From Cadophora sp. MPI-SDFR-AT-0126 (taxonomy: Eukaryota; Ascomycota; Leotiomycetes; Helotiales; Ploettnerulaceae), in NCBI GenBank assembly GCA_020747065.1, contig JAGMVK010000009.1, forward strand, positions 1,178,001 through 1,242,000: a stretch of DNA of 64,000 nucleotides, read 5' to 3'. Shown one piece after another: positions 1-11,126 of this stretch. Numbering within the stretch: the first letter of the stretch is position 1; the number at the start of each line of letters is the position of its first letter. Under the pieces are notes generated by a model. It saw only the letters and a program-made list of their open reading frames with translations. It had not been told where the DNA came from and made no database searches. Position numbers and translations under genes: made by a program.

Positions 1-1446
1 CCAGTAGAGCATTACGCTCTCTAGGATCGTGAAGAGGCTTGGGTCGTGGTCGGTCCAGGAGAGGAATTTCTCGCCGATCCAGGCGAGGAGGGCGAGCGGG
101 GAGGAGGAGAGGACGGCGCCGATTGTGGAGGGGCGGGTGCCGTGCATGTTGGCGTCTGGTTGTGGGGGGATGGAATGTTAGTTGGGGAGTGGGAGGTTTG
201 AGGACGAGGAGGAGGAGGTAGGTAGGGCAAGGGGGGAAGGGGAGAAAAGCTTACAGCCAGAACCGGTACGCATGAATTCCTGACCGCGCTCAACCATTGC
301 TTTTTCCTTTTCGGTGAGGGTCGATGGGTCGGTTCCGGCTGGGGGGGAGCCGATATAGTTGAAGTTTACGTGAACAGCTGAGAACTTTTGTTAGATTAGG
401 TGTACAGGGCATTGAGGAGTCAAAGGGGATAGTGGAAATGTGAGAGAATAAGAATACGGAGGGAGAGGCATACCTTTGCAACTTGGGTAGTTGGAATCAC
501 CTAGGAGTTTGACGACTCGACTGCCGATGTCGCCGCCCTTGGGATAAGTCAGCATCAATCAGAGTTATTTTTTTGCTCAGAGAGCGAAGATTCGCTCTGG
601 AGATGATAATTTCGAACGCCAACGTTGGGAGTGAACCACTTTTTCGAGTGATCCATAATATGTCTGAGACAGAAGAGAGAATTAATGCTCACCTGCGCAA
701 CGTAACCACCACCAAATCCCAAATCCAGCATCAATTGATTCATAACAGCCGCCACACTTCCAACATCAAAATCCACATCCAAAGGCGGTGGGCTTGAAAA
801 TGAAATCCCCGGTAAACTCGGCACAATGACATGATACGGCAGATCCTTCGGATCAGGATACTTCTCTTTCAGAAGCGACAGGATGGGTAGAAATTCGAGG
901 AAGCTGCCTGGCCAGCCGTGGAAGAGCGCAACGGGGATTGCTGATGGGTTGGTGGAGAAGAGGGCTACGAAGTGGATTGTGAGAGTCGTTGGTACGGTGA
1001 CGGGCTTGTTGGGGCTGGAGGGTGTGGGGATGGGTGTGTTGGGTGTGGTGACGGTTGTGGTGAAGTGGGGGAAGGTGTTGATGTGAGCTTCGGATTTCTT
1101 CCTAGGTGGTGTTAGGAGGTGGTAATAAGAATGAGATATATGCACCTCTCATTTGAGATTTGAAGAGGAGGTTATAAGAAATGTATCAGAACTCTTGAAC
1201 CAAGACAATTAACAGGACACACCAATCAAATTCCTCCAACCAAACCCTCTTCGCTTCAGTCAGCCAAGAAAGGCTTACACCATATCTTCGATCCTCTTGC
1301 TGATTCTCATACGTCTTCTTTGGAAGTCTAGATAGCTTCAAGAGTTGTTTGAATTCAGCAATCTCATCGTCTGGGATAGAGACTTTGAAGGGTTTGGGTC
1401 GCGTTTCCACGGATGCGGGGAGTGTTGAATAGAGCGGGGTGGCCAT
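1..1446 (-). CDS. Epoxide hydrolase, EHN + alpha/beta-hydrolase (3' end outside window)
   Basis: Exons read as 1223..1446, 693..1101, 474..537, 255..377 and <1..155, all joined in frame by GT-AG introns; about 325 residues are present of a usual ~400. The first exon is an epoxide-hydrolase N-terminal (EHN) domain (IPDDEIAEFKQLL), followed by the oxyanion-hole motif HGWPGSF and, at the third exon, GGDIGS, whose Asp is the family's nucleophile. The family opens epoxides to diols by hydrolysis through a covalent ester on that Asp. The catalytic His and acid are beyond the window edge, so completeness cannot be judged. The start is the ATG at 1446, directly ahead of the EHN domain. The intron after GGYVAQ has a consensus GTGAGC donor. 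No partner gene is evident nearby. The family call is firm; the substrate is unknown. Confidence 0.88.
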
Positions 1447-2273
1447 TGTTGACTTGTGAATTAATATTTGAGGTTGTTGAGAGTAAGTTCTAAGACGTTC
1501 TCAATCTTCAGAAAGTATGCGATATCAGCAAGGAAATTCCCTCGGATCGAAGTGATGAAAGCTTGATCTTATATCTTCTTTATTGACGTGGTGGGGTCAC
1601 ACTAGCCTCGGAACGCTTACAAGCGAATTCGGCATTCCCTTCTCCACTTTGTCCATCCCGCTTGATGACAACATCATCGCACGCGATTTGCTTACCTATT
1701 CAGTCCGCCCATGTAAGCTTTGAGAGACTCATCTGCATCGATTATCAACAACTCCTGTATATTTCTCAGCTAAGCCGTCGCTGATCTCTGTCCTTGCAGC
1801 TGGAAGGGCGTCGGTCAGCTTCGACACGTGAAGCCAGACGATACTTTGAACCATGACCGTTCTATATACCTCATCGCATTTCCTGAATGCGCAATACATG
1901 AAGGTAGATGTGGGCTTAAGACCAACCTTCCGGTCGTTCGCCCACTTCAATCTTGGATCACAGAACTTCCATGAGAGAAAGTTGTTATCGTGCACGTGAC
2001 GGTCCCGGAAGATGAGATGCTGGGTTGATGATGAGCAGTCATGATGGCTCCGAATTTCGTGAATGCCGAAGGAAGAATCGCAAGTTCCTCTCCAAAATCA
2101 TGTGTTTCGCATGAAGAAAATAATCAACAGCAGACAACAAGCGATCATCATCCAGCATACGAGGACGAACTTCACTCTCCGCTGCTGGCCGTATGCCAGA
2201 ACTACAGCACGACATCAACGACAGCTTCAAGAACCGCCCCTTGAATTCTTGAACCCTCAAGATGTCCAATCCC
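1447..2273. other. Intergenic, no supported gene
   Basis: Open frames here are short, several start only with GTG or TTG, and they resemble no family I know. It probably contains the epoxide hydrolase promoter and the 3' flank of the small gene downstream. Confidence 0.4.
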
Positions 2274-2679
2274 TCAGAACCCGCTCTGTACAGCAATCAT
2301 TCCAAACAACACCACAGCGCCTAATCCAAGCTCCACCTTCCCCAATCTTCTTCTCCCACCGTCAGAGCTGCAAACCGCAGCCAGCAGCTTAAACTCCTCC
2401 CGATGCTGCGCAAAACAAGTTTCCCATCCATCTTCTGCCTTACATCTATTATCATCAAGTCAGTAACTCCATCCTGACTGAGTCGTGGGCCTGATCCGTG
2501 ACATACGTTGACCGCTCAAACCCCACTGGAGCTGCACTGCTGCAACACGGTTGGAAAATGTTGGCTGTGAGGTTTCCTTTTTCGATGCCGGTTAGGAGAC
2601 TGCATGTTCCTGAATCGGGAAGGGACAGGATGGGCTCGCTGTGATTGTAGAGTGCGGTGATGTTGGAGAGAGAGTTCAT
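2274..2679 (-). CDS. Small Cys-containing protein with C-terminal hydrophobic anchor
   Basis: Two exons, 2507..2679 and 2274..2445, are joined by an intron with a perfect GTATGT donor and a GATAATAG acceptor, giving 114 residues. The start is the ATG at 2679; an in-frame GTG lies further upstream and is not used. The N-terminal half contains NITALYNHSEP, a CSLLTGIEKGNLT stretch and a Cys pair (QPCCSS). The second exon holds two more Cys residues around GWETCF and ends in a hydrophobic segment (LGLGAVVLFGMIAV) close to the stop, suggesting a tail anchor or GPI-type signal. There is no clear N-terminal signal peptide. I do not recognise a named family. The coherent splice sites and composition suggest a real gene, but function is unknown. 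Confidence 0.5.
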
Positions 2680-3726
2680 TTTGAGGGTTGATTGAGGAAC
2701 TTGAGAATTGTGCACTTGTTGATTTATGGGTTGAATTCTTGATGGAAGAAAAAATTCTTAAGGGAGCATCCGGGTACGAAAAATTCTTCGTTAATCTCCT
2801 CTGGAATGCCATTGATGATAACAGAGCAAGTGGTTTACATATTTTCACCACGCAACTTCACAGCTGCGTAAACAAGGCAATTCCACGCCAAGTTGCCAAG
2901 TAACATGCTGACTGGCTGTCCAGACACGGATAAATAGAAGTTGCTCTTTCTAGAATTCTAATTTTGAAAATGAAGCGATCTTCACTGCCACTAATATCAC
3001 ATTTCCTGATTAGGATCGGAAGGATCAATGGATGGGGCACGGCTGTGGAGCTTGTCAACAACACTTTTTCAAATGTCTGGATCAGGATCACGGAAATGAT
3101 CTCATGGTCACAGGATGGTAAGCGAAAGGCGATTGATTCAGTTGTGTCAGTTCTCGATTTAATTCACATCAGGCACCTGGTAAAATCTTGAAAGTGGAAA
3201 ATGTTAACAAATCGCGTAGCTACTCTCTTAGGCATTCACGTGGAAATCACGTGTCTGGTCAGCACCTCGAAGCGTGGCTCACTACGACAACTTGTGGAAG
3301 GTTTCGTTGAAAGCAGATTAGAGGCTCTCATCAGCTTTAATGCAGCATTACGAACCGTGCAATCACATTCAAATCGTTACACTGCCAATGTCAGCAATGG
3401 GATGCGGATTTAGCGAGGCCTAACACCGAGACCAATCATGACTACAGGTTCGTCAATACATATCCATTCAGCTTCATCTTCAAGAGGGCATGTCGACCAA
3501 AGGACGGTAGCGCACAGTTCAGACCAAAAGAATCTGTCAATCTACATTCAAGCTGAGTGCCGCCAAAGTTCATAAAAGCCGTGAAAGGGTCAGATTCAGA
3601 CCATTCCGTATTTCTATTCATCATTTGATACCTAGAGACAAGAGGCCCACACTCTCTCACCATTCTGGAACGACCGGTCTAGTACTTGAAAACATAGAAT
3701 CCAGCAAAGAAACGAAGGGAAGAAAG
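2680..3726. other. Intergenic, no supported gene
   Basis: About 1 kb between a minus-strand and a plus-strand gene, so both promoters should lie here. Short open frames on both strands show no family resemblance. I see no repeat or RNA gene. Confidence 0.4.
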
Positions 3727-4801
3727 ATGGTTTGCGAAGCCTGCAAGACAATCCCACCAGTTGTGGCTGAGGGCTATGTTGAAAAGGGCAAATGGGAAGA
3801 TGTCGGAGGATTGAAGACGTGTGAGTTGATTGACACATCTCTCAATCTTGAAAACACTCGAATGCTAACATGTTCGCATGTATGTAGATATCACTGGTCC
3901 CCCTGATGCCAAAAGTGCGATCCTTGATATCTACGACATATTCGGATTTGCACCGCAAAGCATTCAGGGAGCGGATGCGTTAGCAGCTGCTTTGGGAGTC
4001 TTAGTCTTCGTACCAGACTTTTTGGAAGGCGATTACGCAAAAGGAGAGGTATGTTTTGTGTTTGCTGTATACTCCATGTTCACTGGGTTTGACTCTTTGT
4101 CATGAGCAAGAAATCATTAGTTGCTGATAAGATCGGATAGTGGTTCACGAACACCACACCAGAAAACGAAAAACTCAAAGGAGAGCTTTTCGGTCGTGCG
4201 ATGGCATTTGGACCCAAGATCAAGCTTGTGGCGAAGTTCGTCGAGTGTATCAAAGTGAAGTGGACTGTCGAGAAATTGGGCGCACTTGGTCTTTGTTGGG
4301 GAGGAAAGGTAGGAAATGATCATCTCGATGGCAACGTAAACGGTCGAGACATACGGTGCTGATAATATGCAGGTTGTTGCCTTGACTTCAGGAGCCGAAA
4401 CTCCATTCCAGGTTTCGGGGCAAGTCCACCCTGGGCGCCTTGATGTCGAAGATATCAAGAAGATCAAGATAGCGCATATCATACTGGCTTCGAAAGACGA
4501 GGATGCAGCCGAGGTGGCTAAGTGCAAGGATGAATTGGAAGGAAAGTCTGGGACTGGCGTCGTAGAAACTTATGCGGAGATGAATCACGGATGGAGTAAG
4601 TGCCAGCTTTTCGGCATCCGGTCAGAATTGTCTGCTTTACTAACATGGATCAGTGGGTGCCAGAGCCAACTTGAGTAACTCGTTAGATGCCAGCGAGTAC
4701 GAAAGAGGGTATGTCGCTCTTCTATTTACTTCATTTCTTCCAAGCTAACGAGCACATACAGGTATAATCAGATTGCCACGTACTTCAGCGAGTATCTCTG
4801 A
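3727..4801 (+). CDS. Dienelactone hydrolase family protein
   Basis: Six exons (3727..3820, 3888..4048, 4141..4308, 4373..4595, 4654..4708, 4762..4801) give 246 residues, the usual size for this alpha/beta-hydrolase family. The nucleophile is Cys137 in GLCWGG, the acid is about Asp183 (SKDED) and the His is His213 (NHGW), the classic Cys-Asp-His triad. After the N-terminal GPPDAKSAIL strand comes the IYDIFGF motif typical of fungal DLH proteins. The family hydrolyses lactones and related esters. Fungal members of this type are often cytosolic with unknown substrates, and no signal peptide is seen. The start at 3727 was chosen because MVCEACKTIPP opens the homologous region; an upstream in-frame ATG would add a non-conserved stretch. 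It is a single-gene unit. Confidence 0.88.
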
Positions 4802-5099
4802 TCCGTATTGGGCTCTCTTGGCTTGCAGGTGTCAATTTTTTGTTGCATTGACAGCTTTTCCCATGGATTCTATGAATGCTTAAAGTCTTTCTCATCCCTC
4901 GTGACATTTTGATTGGGCTGTGCGACTTGATCCAGAATTCGGCAGATGAAAATGTTGTGCCTGGTCTTGGAATTGAATCTCTGTTCCTCCCTCCTCAGAC
5001 ATTGAAGCTGAACGTTCCTCCACTGCCTGGTAGAAGTGGGTTGAGAAAATTGATATTGAATGTGGTTTGCTGTTTCACATGCTCAGCTGCAGGAGCCAT

Positions 5100-6001
5100 T
5101 CACGACATCCATTTCGGTTGGTTTGCATCTTTGTCCAAGTTAAGAGTCAATTCGGTCAGTTCTGGATCTCTTGACACATTCCAGCGAGCAGCAATCTGTC
5201 CTGCAATGTTACAGAGCGCAGTTCTCTTTTCATCTAGATCATACCAGAGAGCGTGATCCCCATCAATCATCCTCACCCACCACGTACGAGCATGCATTCG
5301 CTGACGGACGGTATTCAGATGCATCTCATGACAGAGCGCGTCAGAATCACCGAATACAAATAGTACGTCCACATCAGGTTTAAGCTCAAGGAGTTCTTCG
5401 TACCGCTCGTCTAGACCACGTATCAATAGGTGGGTGAACAGAATAAGCTTACGGGCTGGCGAATACATCGAGCCTCTCACAGCAGCTCGAGCACCCATGC
5501 TTCGTCCGCCAAGTGAAATGGCTGATGGGGACGCCAGCATGAGAGCGCGGAAGATCCCGGCTCGTGTGTTCAGATCTCCTAACTCTTCAAAGTTAAGGCT
5601 AGTTTGTGTTCGAGCCCAACCCTCCGTGAAGGCTACTATGGCTTCGTCCAGTTTCGAGCCACGACCGTGTGTGAAAATCATATTTGGACATGGAAATGCA
5701 GGCTCTTGACTTGAGTGTTTTCCGGAATCGTTGACTGGCCATTTTGAAAGTGCTAGGTCGTGTGATGCAGCATGATCATCGGATCGAGCCTCAGTGTCTC
5801 TCGCCCGGCTTTCAAAGGGCTGTTGAACTTCTGTGGAGGTGGAGCTGCTGAATTAGGCTTCTCGGATGTCGTATAATACAGTTTGCATTTTATCGCAACA
5901 GCTGGAGTGGCATTGTGTACGAAGTTTTTTGATTGAATTGGGGCATCTGGTGGGGTGAGCATGGCGGCCCGGACATCTGAAGTAAATGAATCTATTGCCA
6001 T
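5100..6001 (-). CDS. TEX30/KANSL3-type alpha/beta-hydrolase
   Basis: The C-terminal part is clear: FTHGRGS (oxyanion-hole strand), GGRSMGAR (nucleophile elbow, Ser near residue 156), FVFGDSD (acid near 207) and DGDHAL (His near 238). This order matches the KANSL3/TEX30 hydrolase-like family, whose biochemical role is poorly defined. The N-terminal frame (from ATG 6001) and the C-terminal frame differ. They can be joined by a 35-nt intron 5845..5879 (donor GTATTA, branch CTAAT, acceptor GCAG), giving exons 5880..6001 and 5100..5844 and 288 residues. That intron would be extremely short, so a frameshift or assembly error is the alternative. No signal peptide is seen. Confidence 0.68.
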
Positions 6002-6679
6002 TGTGACTGCCAGTCCACGGGGTTTTCGGAACAATTACTGAGTATTGGTCGGAGTTTTAAAGCCTGACTTGATACAGAATTAGACAGAGCGAGGCTTTAT
6101 ATGCCACCTCTATGAGTGAATCAGTCCCGAGGGACATTTGCAGTATGATTCAGGAATCAACAGTATCAGCTTCCATCCTTTGTCTTCCAAGGGATGAGTC
6201 TCACAGGCTTTTGATGCGGAGACAAATCGATACTTTAGCCATTATGGCTCCATGCAATAGAAGATAGGAGTGAGGATGGGACCATGCTCATATTTATTTT
6301 TGGGCAGTCATGCTGCTCATGATCACTTGCATATTTAAAGCGGAAGGCAGTGGATTTAATCAGCACCTCAAAGAGAACGCATTTGCCATATTTATTCTGA
6401 GAATCGGACCATAATCTTCGACAGATTGAGCGTAATATTCATAGGCCCCTCACTTGCTAATTTGGGTATCTCAAAAGCACAATACGAAAGTGCCACTGCC
6501 AAGGACTTGATGCTGAGAGTAGTCAGTACCAGCTAAAGATCCCCCCCATCTTCCAATCAGCGAGTGAATAATCCTCAACTCACATTACGGATTCTACACA
6601 TGGGGCTGGTCACCAAATTCGACACCGAAGGGAACAGATGGATGAAATCGCTCATAAGTGTCAACAAGCGATTCAATGT
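6002..6679. other. Intergenic, no supported gene
   Basis: This stretch is upstream of the hydrolase on its left and downstream of the cupin on its right. It should contain the hydrolase promoter and the cupin 3' UTR. I see no coding evidence or structured repeat. Confidence 0.4.
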
Positions 6680-7455
6680 TCATTTCGGTGACTCGCAGCA
6701 AGGGACTTGGTACCCCTTCTGGTAGCACTTGGTACGATCAAGTTGATCTTTTCCCTCACTCACGGCTGTCCAAATGCGAATAAGAGGCCCTTGAGGTCCA
6801 AAAATAGGATCGGAAGCAGGTACAGGTACTGCTGCAGCCTCTTCTTTCAGTGTTTTAACGAGCTCTTCGTCTTCATTGCCAAGTTGCACATCCCACTGCG
6901 GACTTCCCTGTCAACAAATCAGCATATTCAATATTTCTTGGAAATAGAAAATGAAAGGTGAAGACTTGAAGAAAGGGGCAGTACCTCGGGATACGCGCCT
7001 ACGTACTTGCAGTCCGGGGATGACTTTATCATACTGTGAACCATCCCAGCCTAGTCTCGTATCAGCTTGCTGCCCCAAGTTTCCATCAGAGCTCCAAGAT
7101 TATTCCGCACCGGCTGAATGAACAAATCTCCTTTGCTCAAGTAAAACTCATTCCCCACGTCCTCATCACGAGGTCCTTTCCCAAGCTTCATCGTCGTGTA
7201 GCCCTGAACAAAAGCATATGCTTCGACTGTGTTGGAATGATAATGTGGGGTCTCATAGCAGCCGTAAAAGCCATCAACTCGATAGCCGTTGCCTTGGAGA
7301 ATCGCAGCTGTGCCGTCATGATCGTCTGGATCTGGTATTACGTTGCGATAGATGAGTATGGGGAACTTGGAATTTGGAACGTATTGAGTTGGTGCTATGT
7401 AGTGGATTTCTAGTTTCTGGTTTGGCGATCTTGTAGTCTCATCGTTGGAACCCAT
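6680..7455 (-). CDS. Cupin-fold protein
   Basis: Exons 7111..7455, 6985..7050 and 6680..6907 give 212 residues. The first cupin motif supplies the metal ligands in TPHYHSNTVEAYAF (two His and a Glu), followed by GDLFIQP. The second motif starts after intron 1 with AGMVHSMI (His ligand) and KYVGAYPEG. This is a single-domain metal-binding cupin resembling the small YjlB-like group, whose reaction is generally unassigned. The first intron has an atypical GTGCGG donor, but splicing there keeps the motif order, while reading through hits a stop. The C-terminal tail after GPLIRIW is poorly conserved, so the exact stop is less certain. The divergent gene on the right lies 1.2 kb away. Confidence 0.78.
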
Positions 7456-8672
7456 TTTTGCTGTGTAAGTGGCATTTTAAAGGCCCAAGTAAGACATGTT
7501 TCCCCTGGAAAGTGAATGAGAGTAGGACCCGAGAGATAAAATACGATATGCTGTATGGCCCGCAAAATCTCGATTACCTCGCCTCATGGTTCTGATAGCA
7601 TAGTAGTGCCAAGCTTCAGATAGCTTCTCTGACGAGAAGTGTTTATGGCGGCAACCAATTGCTAGAAGTGGGATGCTGTCTGTCAGCAAAAATACCTGGC
7701 TTCCACTCGCTTAACCTTTTCTCGGTTAAGGCAAAGGGGCGGAGCAAGTGCTGGGCATTTATCTCACTTGGCATCTTGCGGGCCTATGACGAGGTGTGGA
7801 AGTCAGCGAGACCAATGTTATGCAAGTTTTAGTTGTGATCGCAAGAGTCAACGCAGACTTGTATGGTAAAACGGTTCAGTGGGACTTTTGGCATTAGGCA
7901 TTGAAGACAAAGACAGACACAGAGAGTTTTGCCACTTGCGCTGCCTGAAATCTAGGTACCAGATTAGCGAACTTCAGCGCTCATGTCGCTAAACCACCCG
8001 CTGCATTGCAGGAGAGATCATCACCAAATCTTTCAAGAAACAATCATCCTCCCGGAACCCACAACTCGTCTTACAAATCGGACGGGAGATGGACCCGGCT
8101 ACCGAAGAACAGAACTGCCGAAGCATTGTCTAGTAATCTATTGTACTCCTCACCAGGCGAGCGGAGCGAACTAGTAATTAAATAGTTGGTTTCAAGTCAA
8201 ACTTTAATTGGATGTCAGTCGTGCTTCTTCAGAGCTTCCGTAAATCGAAGATCTGCTATCCCGCGAAGATCAAACAAGATAAGAACACAGAATCATCAAA
8301 GCCTATCGTAAATAAGGACAATCTGATCTGTGGTCTTGCCTGTTCCTGACGCCAATCGCGATCGCTCTAGGTACGGCGAGTGACGGACCACGTGGAAAAG
8401 ATACCTGATGGCAGGGATCTTGCATACCACTCTTTGAGATAAAGTTCTCCTAAGGTTCCGGCAGATGTTTTTGAAGAATGGTAATCCAATTTAAGTAAGG
8501 TTCCTTGCATACAACGCCATGGGACGAACCGAGTGGGATGCGTTACCATTTGATTGGGAAGTATTTAATACCATGTTCACCCATTGTTGAGTTTTAATGG
8601 TAGTATCTGCAACTCGCTCTTGCATTCAACTAGCCAACTTCAGTCATTTTCTTCATCTCAAACTCATTCACT
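7456..8672. other. Divergent intergenic region
   Basis: About 1.2 kb between the starts of the cupin (minus) and the secreted SnoaL-like gene (plus), so it serves as both promoters. No open frame here shows family features. No repeat was recognised. Confidence 0.45.
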
Positions 8673-9234
8673 ATGCGCACCGCTCTCTTTCTAGCCGCAC
8701 TAGCTGGCCCATTCACCATTTTCGCAGCACCAGCTTCCCAAGATTCTGCACTTATCATTCCACGACAATTGGCGAAACCACCTCCTTGTGTGCGCTCTTG
8801 CGAGAATGAATTAAAAACAGAGCAACGATTCGAGAAGTTTGCGGATGCATTCATCGTAAAGCTGGACCTCACCGAAGCTTTCACATATATTGTGGATGAT
8901 TACATCGTAAGTTCAAATGCAAGTCCTGCCACATCAAGAAATTTTATTGACAGTATGCCAATTAGAACCACAACCCGCTCGCTCAGAATGGTTCGGACTC
9001 GGCGTGGAGTATTCTCAGCCCGATCTGGGGAAATCAAACAATTACTGTGTTAGGGACGAGATTCATTTATCCTCAAGGATGGTTGAACTATCAAAGCGCG
9101 TTTGGAACGATTGTTGATCGATTTAGGTGGGAGGGTGGATGTATTGTTGAGCATGTAAGTTCCGATCCTTTTCCCATGGCCAACTCAAGCTGACAGCTCT
9201 TTAGTGGGATCAAGGCGAGCAGATGCCGGCGTAG
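8673..9234 (+). CDS. Secreted SnoaL-like (NTF2-fold) protein
   Basis: Three exons, 8673..8906, 8966..9154 and 9205..9234, are joined in frame (donors GTAAGT twice) and give 150 residues. Residues 1-20 form a signal peptide (RTALFLAALAGPFTIFAAPA). The mature part has the SnoaL-like signature: the YIVDDYINHNPLAQNG helix-loop, then strands ending RFRWEGGCIVEHWDQGEQMP. The last exon encodes only WDQGEQMPA. The NTF2-like/SnoaL fold includes polyketide cyclases and many secreted fungal proteins of unknown role. The conserved Asp-His residues are compatible with an enzyme, but no substrate can be inferred. No biosynthetic partners are adjacent. Confidence 0.8.
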
Positions 9235-9686
9235 ATATTTCATTTTGTAGCTATTCGTGGCGCAAAGTTGAGAATCCGAAGGCTTCAAAAAACTCGGCGT
9301 CGGTCGAACTTCACACTGTTCTGGGCGGCATCCGAAGTCAATGTCTGTTATTTTGAAATGGTGATTCCACTGTGTCAAATTGATTGTGTTTTGTGGAAGG
9401 GAGGCAATTGATTGCAGCAACTCGGAAGCGAATTCAATCGGCGGCAGTACTCATTCAGCACGATTCTTTTCCCCCCGTTCTTATTCATATGCCGCAAGCG
9501 GATAACTCTTCTGTACACTCACTTTTTGCCAAAGTTTCCCGTCGCAATGTCAGACTTTGGACGTCACTGACTCTTTACACAAAATATTGGCATACCCGAA
9601 GAGTGACGTATGGGAGTGTCATGCACTGAGCTGTAGAATAGAGTTGCTTCTGCTATTTTTAACGATTCACACTCATCCCGCTGTTA

Positions 9687-9990
9687 TCAACCAAAGTAAG
9701 TGGCAGAATCGACAACACAATTCGTGCTGTCAACTACTTCAAAAGAGAAGCTGTGGACGAAGTCGATAGGCATTCCTAGACCCCAGATCTCCAGAATCTT
9801 TTCAAGCGCATTCAAACGCCTCCACTTCTGAGGCGCTCTGAAATCTCGCATTTTCCCCAAATACCAAGTATTCCACTCGTCCACTTTCAAGCTTTCTCGT
9901 AGATTCTGATGCAAGTCAAAACCCGCAAACCAGATTCTCGCACAATTCACCCACTGACAGCACTTTTCAAATCGACAACAACAAAACGTT
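9687..9990 (-). CDS. Possible 3' exon or gene fragment, unknown protein
   Basis: A minus-strand open frame of about 100 residues has protein-like composition (KVDEWNTWYLGKMRDF, then WRRLNALEKILEIWG) but no ATG at its 5' end; only a TTG starts it. It could be the last exon of a gene whose upstream exons I cannot identify between 10.0 and 10.7 kb, or a remnant. The Trp/Arg/Leu-rich amphipathic pattern looks alpha-helical. I assign no function. Confidence 0.3.
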
Positions 9991-10013
9991 CTTCTCGGCT
10001 CCAAAATCGTCAA

Positions 10014-11126
10014 TCAAACAATCTTCTCTCCGGACATAGAAAGCACCCACAGTCCGGCCGGTCAACAGCCTAGTGTTGAGTCAAGACCCAAGACCAAATC
10101 AGTGGTACGCAAGCGGATCCCTCCAAGCATCTCATTCGACAGTCTCTTCTCTCTCGGCAATCTCATCTTTAATTTAATTTCCGACAAGGGCTAGGAAACA
10201 TGAAACATTGAACAGGGCAGGGATCGCGTTCGCCTAATCAGGCGCCTCGGTTCATCCCATCTCGAGTCCAGTTCTCAACTTGATGTCTCGTTCAGCTTCC
10301 CGTTTTGTTTTGTCTTTCAGTTCCGAAGCTTACGAGAGAATGCATCTTCCCAGATAAATTCAGGTACGGTCTCTAATCTTTATCGACGATTGCGAAAGGT
10401 TGTTCCCAAGATCTCAGTTGTTTTCTTGTCAAACGCACGTGGCTTTCTTCGGCAGCATCAAAGCGCTCTTGGCAACTCTCGTATCCATCACTCACTCTCG
10501 AATAGGCAACACTTCGGATTGAATCGCTAAATGCGGTGACCTTGTCCAAGTTCTGAACCTCATTTGGTCAAGACATTGTGGAAACTTTAGAGTGGCAGTG
10601 CTACCCTCACGTCTGATCGCCATCGCAAAGTGCGGGCCGATGTTTATTTCATGGTGTTTTTGTTTCTTGAGGGGGTGAAGTTGTGACTGCGCATGAAGTT
10701 GACGGTAGAAATAGTGGGTTGCTCTTTGTTACTAGTGATAGGGTCCAATTGTAAAATCTGTATGTGCTGGTGCATGTCTCGGCTGAAGAAAATATGGGTA
10801 GGTAGGTAGGCATTGATATATCTTCCTATCTGCTGTCTGATTTCTCTTTCCTCCTACTTTTCTTGCTTTCCGGCTTGCTTCAAGGGCTTCCTTTTCTTCT
10901 TGTCCCTCTTGGAGCTTTTCAGTCCTTTCACTCATTACTTTCATTCTTTTGCACCCCCTAGCTCCTGCTCCTGCTGTCTGAGCATGTCGTAATATCCATA
11001 CATTCAGTACACACACAGTACATAGCACATTCATTTGAATATTGTCAATCGTTATAACTTCTATTCTTATTTCAAGCCATTTCATTCATTTACATCTCTA
11101 CACATATAAACCGAATATCCTTAACA
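10014..11126. other. Upstream region of the copper-radical oxidase gene
   Basis: About 1.1 kb without a supported gene. A short GGTA-type repeat lies near 10798. The last 100 bp before 11127 are pyrimidine- and A-rich, as in fungal 5' UTRs. Confidence 0.35.
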
